From Bacteroidia bacterium (GTDB lineage: Bacteria > Bacteroidota > Bacteroidia > Chitinophagales > Chitinophagaceae): a stretch of 64,000 nucleotides of DNA. Where the stretch lies: positions 248,001-312,000 of the forward strand of contig JAUHYD010000001.1 in assembly GCA_030426665.1 (NCBI GenBank). Direction: 5' to 3'. Of this stretch, positions 43,908-53,216 are shown one piece after another (the stretch's first letter is position 1; every line of letters begins with the position of its first letter). Position numbers and translations under genes: made by a program. Under the pieces are notes generated by a model. The model worked only from the letters and a program-made list of their open reading frames with translations, was not told the origin of the DNA and searched no databases.

Positions 43908-44498
43908 CTAACTATGGTCTACTTTATCTCTGACAAACTTAACCATATCGTGAATAAAATCATAGTAACATTGATTCAAATGGTAATAGCCGGAAATAAA
44001 AATGGTATAAGCCTTCCCGATTGGCGGTATATATTTAGCCCTTCGCTCCAGCCCGTATAACGACCTTTCAATTCCCTTCAGTGACTTGTAGTTAAATAGC
44101 CAGTTTTGCTCTTTCATGTAAGGCAACATAGCTTTGAACTTATCCGGAAAATACGGCATATACATTTCAAGACTTTCGTACGTCTTTTTCGAAAAGTTCA
44201 TAAGGTCAGAAGTTGACCCAAAGTACTTTGGGTCACTCGCAAGAAAGTGGTCGTACAGTGTATCAAGAATTGCACCTGAATACAAGCCATAGTCTTCTCT
44301 GAATAGTAATTTTGCACGCAGAGTTGCAGGGTGGCTATCAGCAAAAGAATCTATTGCTCTATGTAACATAATACCCTTTTGCATGCCCTCCGGATACTTA
44401 GAAACAGCTATTTTCCCTTTAACAAAATCGCCAATCATATTCCCTGCAAGAATATCGGGGTTGCCAAACGAAAGGTAAGCATGTCCGAGGTAGTTCAT
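43908..44498 (-). CDS. acpH: Acyl carrier protein phosphodiesterase-like protein (AcpH, DUF479)
   Basis: A 196-residue HD-like all-helical protein. MNYLGHAYLSF, NMIGDFVKGK, GIMLHRAIDSFADSHP and DTLYDHFLASDP are the conserved metal-ligand stretches of AcpH, which removes 4'-phosphopantetheine from holo-ACP. Several Bacteroidota carry such proteins with untested activity. It is transcribed alone. Confidence 0.88.
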   Translation of the reverse strand: MNYLGHAYLSFGNPDILAGNMIGDFVKGKIAVSKYPEGMQKGIMLHRAIDSFADSHPATLRAKLLFREDYGLYSGAILDTLYDHFLASDPKYFGSTSDLMNFSKKTYESLEMYMPYFPDKFKAMLPYMKEQNWLFNYKSLKGIERSLYGLERRAKYIPPIGKAYTIFISGYYHLNQCYYDFIHDMVKFVRDKVDHS

Positions 44499-44587
44499 GA
44501 AACGAATCTACGAATTTATTGAGGGCATACCACTTGTCTAAGCCCATTCTATTGGTATCACAGTCAAAAAAATCCACGTCATACCGT

Positions 44588-44595
44588 TACATTTG
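44588..44595 (+). promoter_or_regulatory. -7 promoter element, 9 nt from ATG
   Basis: TACATTTG is a perfect TAnnTTTG match ending 9 nt before the lipoprotein ATG at 44605. No clear -33. Confidence 0.5.
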
Positions 44596-44604
44596 TGAGC
44601 TATT

Positions 44605-45033
44605 ATGAAAATCAGAACGACATTCAGCATCACAGTTTTGACACTACTGACAATTGGATGCTCCAACGAGACACCAGTAGAGACAGAAAAAATCCCAGTC
44701 CCGGGCACTATAATTGCCGAAATGAGTGAGCCCGTAACAGATGACACACTCAATAGCTTTGTTTACACCATACGAGTAATTGCAGATAGTAACGTCAAAT
44801 CCGGTGTATATGACATAGAAGCAGAATATGGACCAAATTTTGCGACCAGTAAACTAACGATGCCCGGATCTAAAGGCAGCCTGATACCTGTCATCCGAAA
44901 AGGTCCCGAGCCATACTCACACATCATCGGTTTCCGGCTACCAGATGATACGACATTCAACGAATATTATCTGGTCGTCAGCAGTAAGTCGAGCACCAAG
45001 ATGAGGTACCTGAAAAGCTACACTTTCGAATAA
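44605..45033 (+). CDS. Small hypothetical lipoprotein
   Basis: A 142-residue lipoprotein with a clear signal (MKIRTTFSITVLTLLTIGC, lipid site Cys19). The remaining 120 residues read as a single beta-sandwich (YTIRVIADSNVKSGVYDIEA, GFRLPDDTTFNEYYLVVSS). I do not recognise a family. It has its own -7 element and converges on ftsZ. Confidence 0.75.
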   Translation: MKIRTTFSITVLTLLTIGCSNETPVETEKIPVPGTIIAEMSEPVTDDTLNSFVYTIRVIADSNVKSGVYDIEAEYGPNFATSKLTMPGSKGSLIPVIRKGPEPYSHIIGFRLPDDTTFNEYYLVVSSKSSTKMRYLKSYTFE

Positions 45034-45090
45034 ATACTCATCAACTATATAAACTGAACCAACTAATACACGACACATTAGCACAATAAT

Positions 45091-45126
45091 AAAGCGGGCT
45101 ATCCCTATTCCGGAACAGCCCGCTTT
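45091..45126 (-). terminator. Terminator of the dcw operon
   Basis: A perfect 10-bp stem (AAAGCGGGCT at 45091-45100, AGCCCGCTTT at 45117-45126) with a 16-nt loop lies 29 nt past the ftsZ stop. The trailing T tract is short on the minus strand (TTTATTATT), and the hairpin may also serve the convergent lipoprotein gene. A DnaA-box-like TTATCCACT (45136-45144) is next to it. Confidence 0.65.
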
Positions 45127-45154
45127 CCCACAATGTTATCCACTCCCGGTTGGA

Positions 45155-46780
45155 TTAGTCCGGTTTCTTGCCTTCCAAAAACGTATTAATGGTATGTATC
45201 TCGGAGGGCGAGCTATTGTCATCCCCACTATTCCCGATAGAATATCCGCTATAGTGAGAATCTGACGGTGTTTGTGTGTTATCTATCGGCATGTTTTTCC
45301 TTAGGTAAGCGGGCACAGACTCTATGTCATCGCCACTATCGCCCCCTTTAATATTCATGCTCAGACTACGCAGGCGTGCAGCTCTATCCTCAAACGCTTT
45401 TTTCTGTTCTTCAAAACGTCTCTTTTCTTCGAGCTCGTCCTCTGTAAGTACCCTAGACCCAATCTTCACAGAAACTACTTCCTTTTCTCTCTCTTCGTTT
45501 TTCTGTTGCATGGTCATTTCAGACACGTCGTTGTTTACAGGCGGAACAAAGGAGTGATCATCGTCAGTTTGATCGTCATCTTCTGAGCTTAACACAAAAT
45601 GCTCAACTTCTTCATTAGGAGTCTCCTCTGGAGTCTCATTCACAATCTCCGGCTCACTTTCCACCAATGTAGGTGTAAGGCTATCGGAAGAATACTCCGG
45701 CACTTTAAATTCGCTCACCGATTGTTCTGGCTGCTGCGTTTCTTTTACTTCGCTTAACTTCACTACTACTTTTTCCGGTTCCGCATTCCTTGCGGGCATC
45801 GTAGCATCCACGTCCTTATAATTAAACCCTGTTGCTATTACAGTTACAGAAATTTTATCGTCTAAATTCGGGTCATGCCCCATACCAAGAATCACGTCAC
45901 AATTGTCACCGGCCTGCATTTGAACAAATGCCTGAATTTCTTCAGCCTCATCCATTGTGTGCTCATGCTCACCCGATGCTGAAGTGATATTAAGCAACAA
46001 CCATTTTGCTCCGCTGATATCATTGTCGTTAAGTAGAGGCGAGCTCAATGCTTCTTCTACGGCCTGAAGTGCCCTATTTTCGCCGGCGGCTGACGCGCTA
46101 CCCAAAATCGCAACGCCGCCGTTTTTCATCACAGTACACACATCCGCAAAGTCTACGTTAATCTGACCTGTGGAGGTGATAACATCGGTAATACATTTAG
46201 CTGCTGTAGCCAGAATATCATCAGCTTTTGCAAACGCCTTGGTGAACGGTAAGTTGCCAAACTGCTGACGTAATTTATCGTTTGAGATTATTAGAATCGT
46301 ATCCACATGATCTCTCATTTCGTCGATACCGGCCTGGGCCTGCTTCATCCGCTTACGACCTTCATAGGTAAATGGCGTAGTAACAATTCCAACCGTAAGA
46401 ACACCCAATTCTCTACATATCTTAGCAAGTACCGGAGCTCCACCGGTACCGGTACCGCCGCCCATACCGGCAGTGATAAAAGCCATCCGTGTATTTACCT
46501 TGAGGATTTTAGTAACATCCTCTAAGCTCTCTTCGCAAGACTGTTTTCCGATTTCCGGATTGGCACCAGCACCTAACCCTTGTGTAAGGTGGGGACCTAG
46601 TTGAATCTTATTCGCTACCGGACTCAGAGAAAGTGCCTGAGAGTCGGTATTACAAACAACAAAGTCCACGCCTTCTATTCCAAGGCTGTGCATGTAATTG
46701 ACGGCATTACTTCCGCCACCGCCTACACCAATCACTTTGATAATAGACGACTGATTTTTGGGAATTTCGAAGTGTATCAT
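45155..46780 (-). CDS. ftsZ: Cell division protein FtsZ
   Basis: Tubulin-like GTPase of 541 residues that forms the division ring. The nucleotide motif GGGTGTGGAPV is at 107-117, with VIGVGGGGSNAVNYM before it and the T7 loop NVDFADV after it. Residues about 325-490 are a long, acidic, disordered linker, and the chain ends HTINTFLEGKKPD, the binding tail for FtsA. The linker is much longer than the 50 residues of E. coli, as is common in Bacteroidota. Last gene of the operon. Confidence 0.97.
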   Translation of the reverse strand: MIHFEIPKNQSSIIKVIGVGGGGSNAVNYMHSLGIEGVDFVVCNTDSQALSLSPVANKIQLGPHLTQGLGAGANPEIGKQSCEESLEDVTKILKVNTRMAFITAGMGGGTGTGGAPVLAKICRELGVLTVGIVTTPFTYEGRKRMKQAQAGIDEMRDHVDTILIISNDKLRQQFGNLPFTKAFAKADDILATAAKCITDVITSTGQINVDFADVCTVMKNGGVAILGSASAAGENRALQAVEEALSSPLLNDNDISGAKWLLLNITSASGEHEHTMDEAEEIQAFVQMQAGDNCDVILGMGHDPNLDDKISVTVIATGFNYKDVDATMPARNAEPEKVVVKLSEVKETQQPEQSVSEFKVPEYSSDSLTPTLVESEPEIVNETPEETPNEEVEHFVLSSEDDDQTDDDHSFVPPVNNDVSEMTMQQKNEEREKEVVSVKIGSRVLTEDELEEKRRFEEQKKAFEDRAARLRSLSMNIKGGDSGDDIESVPAYLRKNMPIDNTQTPSDSHYSGYSIGNSGDDNSSPSEIHTINTFLEGKKPD

Positions 46781-46883
46781 ATCCTGCTTTTTTTGTGGGT
46801 TAGAATTAAATTGTGAGTTGTGAGTTGTATTTGATTTCTAATTTATTCTGAATTTCTTAATGGTATTATTAGTGATGCTTCTG

Positions 46884-48296
46884 CTATTCGAGCTCCTGAT
46901 CGTCGAGGTCTTCAAACAATTCCATGAACTTCCCCCTTAGTCTGTCAAAAAGCTCCCTCATAGACTCTTGCCTCTTCTTGAAACGATCTCTGGCAGCACC
47001 CGCCGGACCTGAACTATCGCCTTCTTCGGAATCTTCTTCTGTTTCATCATCGCTAATGCGAATATCAGAAAGGGAATCATCCTCATCTCTTATATAGTTC
47101 TTGCTATCGCCTGCAAAGTTTAGCTTTCCGCTTTCAAAATCATGATATCCACGTAATATCAGACCTATACAAGTCGAATACATCGGGCTCATCAATGCGT
47201 CGTTGTGCCCTCCTGCAAGATGCTCATTTGGCAACCCAATGCGCACATCTAATCCCGTCACGTACTCGGCAAGCTGTGTAATATGCTTGAGTCTTGCCCC
47301 GCCGCCTGTTATAATTATACCTCCATTCAACCTATGTTCAAGGCCAATATGGCGAATGTGGAGCATTACGTATTCAAGTATCTCCTCCATTCTTGCTTGA
47401 ATGATATTTGCCAGATTCACAACCGACACCTCCTTTGCGGGAAGGCCTTTCAGCCCAGGAATCGTAATGTAAGAGTTCTTGTTTGCTTCGCTCACGAGCG
47501 CCGTTCCGAACTGAACCTTCATTTGTTCTGCCTGTGAGCGCAGTACACGCAAACCGTTGAGAATGTCGTTCGTAATATTCACACCTGCATAAGGAATTAC
47601 CGCGGTATGCTTAAGAATACCATCACAAAACACTGCCATATCTGTTGTACCCCCACCTATGTCCACAATGGCAACTCCGGCCTCTAAGTCTTCGTCATTC
47701 ATCACTGCAGCCGCTGATGCAAGTGGCTGCAACACCAAATCACAAGTAGTAAGCGAAGAACGATCAACACAACGCTTTATATTTCGTATAGCTGTCTTAT
47801 CACCTGTGATTACATGAAAATTAGCACCAACCTTTACTCCGCTCATTCCAATAGGGTCGACAATACCAGGAATATTGTCTACAGTATAGTCCTGTGGAAT
47901 GATGTCGATTATCTGATCTCCGGTTGGCAAGTGAGTCGTATACTGATCTCTCAACAACTGCTCTACATCATTCTTATCTATCTCAGTGTCTACATTTGCA
48001 CGAACACGGCTGCCCTGCGCTTGCATACTTTTAATATGCTTTCCTGCAATACCTACATACACTTCATTGATTACCAAAGCAGGGTTATTTTCAAGACAAC
48101 GTTTTATTGCCAATTCAACAGAATTGACACATTGCTCAATATTAATAACTACGCCATGGTTGACCCCCTCTGATGCGGCACGACCAAATCCAAGTATTTC
48201 GAGTTTACCATACTCATTCTTACGCCCCGCAATCGCCACCACCTTAGTGGTTCCGATGTCGAGACCTACGATAATGGGTTGTTCATGTTTACTCAT
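46884..48296 (-). CDS. ftsA: Cell division protein FtsA
   Basis: Actin-like membrane tether of the Z ring, 470 residues. PIIVGLDIGTTKVVAIAG (phosphate 1), GVAIVDIGGGTTDMAVF (phosphate 2) and GGIIITGGGARLKHI (adenosine) are plain, as is the 1C domain between them. A very acidic stretch (DDETEEDSEEGD) is followed by a basic, then amphipathic C-terminal helix (SMRELFDRLRGKFMELF) that should bind the membrane. It follows ftsQ by 20 nt. Confidence 0.96.
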   Translation of the reverse strand: MSKHEQPIIVGLDIGTTKVVAIAGRKNEYGKLEILGFGRAASEGVNHGVVINIEQCVNSVELAIKRCLENNPALVINEVYVGIAGKHIKSMQAQGSRVRANVDTEIDKNDVEQLLRDQYTTHLPTGDQIIDIIPQDYTVDNIPGIVDPIGMSGVKVGANFHVITGDKTAIRNIKRCVDRSSLTTCDLVLQPLASAAAVMNDEDLEAGVAIVDIGGGTTDMAVFCDGILKHTAVIPYAGVNITNDILNGLRVLRSQAEQMKVQFGTALVSEANKNSYITIPGLKGLPAKEVSVVNLANIIQARMEEILEYVMLHIRHIGLEHRLNGGIIITGGGARLKHITQLAEYVTGLDVRIGLPNEHLAGGHNDALMSPMYSTCIGLILRGYHDFESGKLNFAGDSKNYIRDEDDSLSDIRISDDETEEDSEEGDSSGPAGAARDRFKKRQESMRELFDRLRGKFMELFEDLDDQELE

Positions 48297-48316
48297 TTTA
48301 CTATTTTTTTAACCTG

Positions 48317-49417
48317 TTAATGCTGATTGTTTTCCTGATAAATATATTTGGGTTTGTTTTCTTTACTTTTCGACTTCACTCCCTGTTTTGACGGCTTTTT
48401 CCCTTTCTTCACTTGGTTCGAATTTTTACTTCTATTGTCTGCGGAAGCCGCCTTCTTTGTATTGGCATGTGTTTCAGACTTCGGCTTTGCCTTTTCCGCA
48501 ACTGCAGGCTTTCGGGCAACTATCGCTTTTGCCTTGGGTGAACGGTGACTACTTTGAACCTTTATTCCAACTGTTTCTTCTATACTCTTTATCCAGTTCA
48601 TTTGAAGGCTTGCCTTGTCTACCGGCCCGTCAAACGGGAGCGAAGGCGATGCAATTACCTGATTCCTGAACCGAACATCAAGTGTTTCATATTTATCCCA
48701 GCCTATCCTATTCAGCACCTTGTTATAAAACGTCGTAAGGTTATCGAGCTTCTCCTGCGCAAATGAAGTATCGCCAAATACAATTTTCTGATTTCCAAGC
48801 ACCGGAATCAACTCAAACATTCCCGGAGATTTCATCACAATATGAGATACCTGAGCGCTCCAGAATTTATTTGCCTGCAAACACCTGATTAATGACACTA
48901 CCTGCCCCCGCAAAGCCATTCCCGCGCTATCATCATTCATCTCCGGCACGTTTGTCACAATCTGCGTATAGTAGGTATAGCTTTTAGAACGCGGCATTGT
49001 ATGCAGAGTAGTATCAATATAATAGCTGCCACCGTTCTGACCGAATATTCTTGCTACAGGTACTCTCTGCGTAACGTAAATGTGCATTACCCGATCAATA
49101 TTGACGTAAACCTGCGCATCCTGTACCCACTTATCTCCTTTTATAGCTTCTTCAATACCCCGAATGTCGAGCTTTCCGACAGGCGTATGTACAATATCTA
49201 CTTTCCTGTCATAGATTGCCAGATTCATGATTTCGTTCTGCTCTATAAAATGATATTTCCTATCGTTCTTAATGTGCACCAAGGGCATAGTTTTAAGCGG
49301 CAGTTCACTTTCAATATCGGATGCGCTCACCATCGCCACGATGCAACAGGTTGCTACAGTAATTGTAAGCAACATCTGCAGAATTTTTCGCCACGATATT
49401 TTGCGCTTTGTCGTCAT
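48317..49417 (-). CDS. ftsQ: Cell division protein FtsQ with Lys-rich C-terminal tail
   Basis: A bitopic divisome protein of 366 residues: one N-terminal helix (about 11-31), a POTRA domain (MPLVHIKNDRKYHFIEQNEI ... VNIDRVMHIYVTQRVPVARI) and the FtsQ/DivIB beta domain to about residue 285. The last 75 residues are a Lys/Ser/Asn-rich tail (for example KPSKQGVKSKSKENKPKYIY), which ordinary FtsQ lacks. The ATG overlaps the murC stop as TAATG. Confidence 0.9.
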   Translation of the reverse strand: MTTKRKISWRKILQMLLTITVATCCIVAMVSASDIESELPLKTMPLVHIKNDRKYHFIEQNEIMNLAIYDRKVDIVHTPVGKLDIRGIEEAIKGDKWVQDAQVYVNIDRVMHIYVTQRVPVARIFGQNGGSYYIDTTLHTMPRSKSYTYYTQIVTNVPEMNDDSAGMALRGQVVSLIRCLQANKFWSAQVSHIVMKSPGMFELIPVLGNQKIVFGDTSFAQEKLDNLTTFYNKVLNRIGWDKYETLDVRFRNQVIASPSLPFDGPVDKASLQMNWIKSIEETVGIKVQSSHRSPKAKAIVARKPAVAEKAKPKSETHANTKKAASADNRSKNSNQVKKGKKPSKQGVKSKSKENKPKYIYQENNQH

Positions 49418-50775
49418 TATTTCTTTTCTAAAATCTCTTTTATTGGTTCTACAAGTTTATCTATATCTCCGGCTCCCGCTGTTATAAACAATGAAACCGG
49501 AGCAATCTTTACGTATTCGATCAATCCGTCTTTTGACAGTATAGTAACTGCCGGATTAGCCATCTTTTCACTGATAGACTTAGCAGACACTCCTTCTATT
49601 GGCTTTTCCCTTGCAGGATAAATGTCCAGCAGAATTACTTCGTCAGCCAAATCCAGACTGCGTGCAAATTCTGTCGCCAAATCCCTTGTACGGCTGAACA
49701 AGTGTGGCTGAAATGCTATAACACATTTCCTTTTGGGGAACAGGAGTTTTGCACTTTTTATGAGTGACGCCAACTCTTCCGGGTGATGTGCATAATCATC
49801 GATGTAAACAACTTTATCAGTTTTTACATGATACTCGAACCTGCGCCGCACGCCCCTAAATTCAGCGAGTGCATCTCTCACAGCATCACCAGACACACCC
49901 AGCATTTGTGTAACCGCTATAGCCGCCACCGTATTCTCGACATTGTGCATACCGCCTATGTACAACTTCACGTTTTCAATCTTCCAATCACGCCCTATTA
50001 CATCAAATACATAACCTCCATTGTCTTGCATTATATTCTCCGCAAAAATGTCTGCAGCGTCATTTTGCAAACTATAGGTCACAGTGCGCTGTCCATCCAT
50101 TTCTGCCAAACGATGCAGACCATGTTTTGCCAACAGCGCCCCCCCTGCCTTGATGTTCTTAGTGTATTTAATAAAAGCTGCTTCGACTTCCGCATGCGTT
50201 CCGTATATATCCAGATGGTCGGCATCGGTTGAGGTTAACAAAGCAATATCTGGAAAGAGTTTCAGGAAGCTACGGTCATATTCGTCTGCTTCAATAACAG
50301 CAGTGTTGTTTTCGCTGCTCCAGTAGTTACTATCGTAATTTACTGATATCCCACCCAAAAAGGCATTGCAGCCATATCCTGTTTTGCGCAATAAATAGGC
50401 GATTGTCGTAGATATTGTAGTCTTGCCGTGAGTGCCTGCAACAGTAATTGCAAACATCGATTCTGTAATCCACATAAGCACGTCGCTACGCTTAAATACC
50501 TTATAGCCATTATCTCGATACCACTGTAACACTACGCAGTCCGAAGGGATAGCAGGCGTGTACACTACTAACGCTGCATCTTTGTCACATAGTGCTACAT
50601 CATCAGTATATTGTACAGATATTCCATCTTTTATCAGACGTCGGGTTAGCGCAGTCTCCGTCTTGTCATAGCCGGACACAATAGCCCCGTTGGCACGGAA
50701 AAACCTTGCCAAAGCGCTCATTCCAATGCCGCCTACACCAATAAAGAATACCCTTTCTACCCCTCGAACATCCAT
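49417..50775 (-). CDS. murC: UDP-N-acetylmuramate-L-alanine ligase MurC
   Basis: Mur ligase of 452 residues that adds L-Ala to UDP-MurNAc. The N-terminal FFIGVGGIGMSALARFF binds UDP, GTHGKTT binds ATP, and VIEADEYDRSFL and DDYAHHPEELASLI follow. Stop and ftsQ start share one base (TAATG). murG lies 34 nt upstream. Confidence 0.96.
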   Translation of the reverse strand: MDVRGVERVFFIGVGGIGMSALARFFRANGAIVSGYDKTETALTRRLIKDGISVQYTDDVALCDKDAALVVYTPAIPSDCVVLQWYRDNGYKVFKRSDVLMWITESMFAITVAGTHGKTTISTTIAYLLRKTGYGCNAFLGGISVNYDSNYWSSENNTAVIEADEYDRSFLKLFPDIALLTSTDADHLDIYGTHAEVEAAFIKYTKNIKAGGALLAKHGLHRLAEMDGQRTVTYSLQNDAADIFAENIMQDNGGYVFDVIGRDWKIENVKLYIGGMHNVENTVAAIAVTQMLGVSGDAVRDALAEFRGVRRRFEYHVKTDKVVYIDDYAHHPEELASLIKSAKLLFPKRKCVIAFQPHLFSRTRDLATEFARSLDLADEVILLDIYPAREKPIEGVSAKSISEKMANPAVTILSKDGLIEYVKIAPVSLFITAGAGDIDKLVEPIKEILEKK

Positions 50776-50809
50776 AAATCCTGCGTTACGCTTTTTGTCT
50801 GTTTATTTA

Positions 50810-51913
50810 TCAATTTACACCTGCTATTTCTCTCACCTTTTCTGCAATTCTTTCGTCTGCATCTGTTATTGCACGTGCCTTTAAATTCTTTGTCATTACC
50901 GCTCTCATCGTTGCATCATGCAACAATACTTTTAACTTTCCGGGCAACTCTGTTTTTACATCGCTGTCTTTCACCATCATCGCAGCATTATGCGACACTA
51001 ATTCCATAGCATTACTTTCCTGGTGGTTCTCCGCAGCATAAGGATAGGGCACAAAAATGACGGGCTTTGCTGCTATACACAACTCTGCAATCGCTAATGC
51101 ACCTGCTCTCGATATAACTACATCTGCCGCAGCGTAAGCATACTCCATCTCCGGAATAAAATCAACCACTTTCACATTTTCTTCACGACCTTTTACTCGC
51201 TCAACCGCCGTTTGCAGATAGGCTGTTCCCGTCTGCCAAATAACCTGCACTCCTTCTTTCAAGATTGTTTCGATATGTTCATTTACCGCTTCGTTTATCG
51301 ACTTTGCGCCAAGGCTACCGCCAACAATCAAAACGGTGCTCAAATCGGCCTTTAAACCAAAATGCAACCTACCCTGCTCCTGCGTTTTATTCATCTTTGC
51401 GATGTTGCTTCGAACAGGATTACCTGTGAAAAAAATCTTCTGAGCCGGGAAGAAGCGTTCCATTCCTTTGCTCGCAACACAAATAGCCCGGGCTTTACGT
51501 GCGAGCAGTTTATTGCTTCGTCCTGCGTATGAGTTTTGTTCCTGAATGAGCGTAGGAATACCCAGTGCCTGCCCGGAATACAAAATCGGAAAGCTGGCAT
51601 AACCACCAACACCGACGATTGCGTCCGGCTTAAACTCCTTTATGATTTCCCTTGCTCTCATTCTACTCTTAAACAATTTAATTGGTAGTGTTATGTTCTT
51701 CCAAATGCTGCTTCTATTAAATCCTGCAATATCCAATCCTACAACTTCAAATCCTGCCTGGGGCACTTTCTCCATTTCCATTTTACCCAGCGCCCCTACA
51801 AACAACAACTCTGTTCCGGGGTACAACCGCTGCAATGCCTTTCCGATAGACACAGCAGGAAAAATATGTCCTCCTGTACCCCCTCCTGCTATTATGACCC
51901 GTAGTCCACTCAT
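50810..51913 (-). CDS. murG: UDP-GlcNAc:lipid I GlcNAc transferase MurG
   Basis: Peripheral GT-B glycosyltransferase (367 residues) that makes lipid II. The N-terminal GGGTGGHIFPAVSIG loop, LIQEQNSYAGRSNK, the GGSLGAKSINEAV hinge and DVVISRAGALAIAEL are diagnostic. It is coupled to ftsW by a TAATG overlap. Confidence 0.96.
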   Translation of the reverse strand: MSGLRVIIAGGGTGGHIFPAVSIGKALQRLYPGTELLFVGALGKMEMEKVPQAGFEVVGLDIAGFNRSSIWKNITLPIKLFKSRMRAREIIKEFKPDAIVGVGGYASFPILYSGQALGIPTLIQEQNSYAGRSNKLLARKARAICVASKGMERFFPAQKIFFTGNPVRSNIAKMNKTQEQGRLHFGLKADLSTVLIVGGSLGAKSINEAVNEHIETILKEGVQVIWQTGTAYLQTAVERVKGREENVKVVDFIPEMEYAYAAADVVISRAGALAIAELCIAAKPVIFVPYPYAAENHQESNAMELVSHNAAMMVKDSDVKTELPGKLKVLLHDATMRAVMTKNLKARAITDADERIAEKVREIAGVN

Positions 51914-53190
51914 TATTCGATCGGTATCTTAGCTACCCTTACTCTGGTTCGTTTTTCTTTTACTTCCGTTTCCACATCTTCCCCGGGCGTTTCTCCACTG
52001 CCGTCCGGCTCCACATCAGGAATCTGCATGTTCTTTTGTTCTCCCTCCATTTCATCTACATACTTACTTACACTCAACACGATACCTATTGCAATACTTG
52101 TAAACCAGATTGAGGAACCGCCCATACTTATCATTGGCAATGTGAGACCCGTTACCGGAACCAAGTGTACATTAACAGCCATATTCAACATTGCCTGAAA
52201 GACCAACGTAATACTCAAACCTACCGCCAGAAATGCACCAAAAGCATAAGGGCACCGTTTGAAAATCAAAACACTTCGCCACAAAAACAAGAGATACAAG
52301 AACACAACAAATCCGCCACCCAGCAATCCGTATTCTTCAATTATTATAGAGAAAATAAAATCGGAATAGGGATGCGGTAAAAAATTCTTTTGTAAGCTCT
52401 TACCTGGACCACGTCCGGCTATACCTCCATTAGCAATCGCAATCTTAGCCTGCTCAACCTGATATACATCTCTATGCCTTCCTTCCTTTTTCTTACTGCT
52501 CGCAAAGTCACTTATTCGCTGTTCCCACGTTGCCGCTCTTCCCCAACCGGTGAATTTGGAAATTGTAAACAGTACACACAAGCATATAAAACCGGCACCT
52601 GCCATCAGCATCAGGTGTTTAATCTGAATCCTGCCGATGAAGAAAACGATACTGCATGTGACCCCCAACATCAAAGCTGTGGAAAGGTTGGCCGGAGCAA
52701 TTAGCGCACAGGTCAACAACATCGGAACGAGTACCGGTAAAAAACCTTTCTTAAAATCTTTAATAACTTCTTGTTTAATGCTTAGCACCCGTGCCAAAAA
52801 CATAAACAACGCCAGTTTCGCCATATCTGACGACTGAAACGTCAGGTGAATAACAGGCAATTTAATCCAGCGCGACCCTTCATTGAGACTCGTCCCGAAA
52901 AACAGGGTATACAATAACAGAGGGAGGCTTAACATATACATGACCACCGCGACTTTTGCAAATCTTGTATAGTTAACCTTGTGCACCTGATATATAATCA
53001 CCAACCCCAATGCAAGTATCATTACCTGCTTTACAAGAAAATAACCTGCGTTTTTCTCTTGTCTGTAGGCAAGTGACCCTGTAGAACTATATACCGCCAG
53101 CAAACTGATAAACGACAGCACAAGCACCACGCCCCAAATCACTTTGTCGCCCTTGGTCTTAGTCAGTAAATGTTTCAAATGCTCTGTCAT
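51913..53190 (-). CDS. ftsW: Septal peptidoglycan polymerase FtsW
   Basis: SEDS-family glycosyltransferase of 425 residues with about ten helices. The conserved GRGPGKSLQKNFLPHPYSDFIF loop and the C-terminal GLTLPMISMGGSS are present. A hydrophilic C-terminal tail of about 50 residues follows the last helix. Works with the PBP encoded by ftsI upstream. Confidence 0.95.
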   Translation of the reverse strand: MTEHLKHLLTKTKGDKVIWGVVLVLSFISLLAVYSSTGSLAYRQEKNAGYFLVKQVMILALGLVIIYQVHKVNYTRFAKVAVVMYMLSLPLLLYTLFFGTSLNEGSRWIKLPVIHLTFQSSDMAKLALFMFLARVLSIKQEVIKDFKKGFLPVLVPMLLTCALIAPANLSTALMLGVTCSIVFFIGRIQIKHLMLMAGAGFICLCVLFTISKFTGWGRAATWEQRISDFASSKKKEGRHRDVYQVEQAKIAIANGGIAGRGPGKSLQKNFLPHPYSDFIFSIIIEEYGLLGGGFVVFLYLLFLWRSVLIFKRCPYAFGAFLAVGLSITLVFQAMLNMAVNVHLVPVTGLTLPMISMGGSSIWFTSIAIGIVLSVSKYVDEMEGEQKNMQIPDVEPDGSGETPGEDVETEVKEKRTRVRVAKIPIE

Positions 53191-53216
53191 CTCTAGTGTG
53201 TGTTTCCTACTCTATA

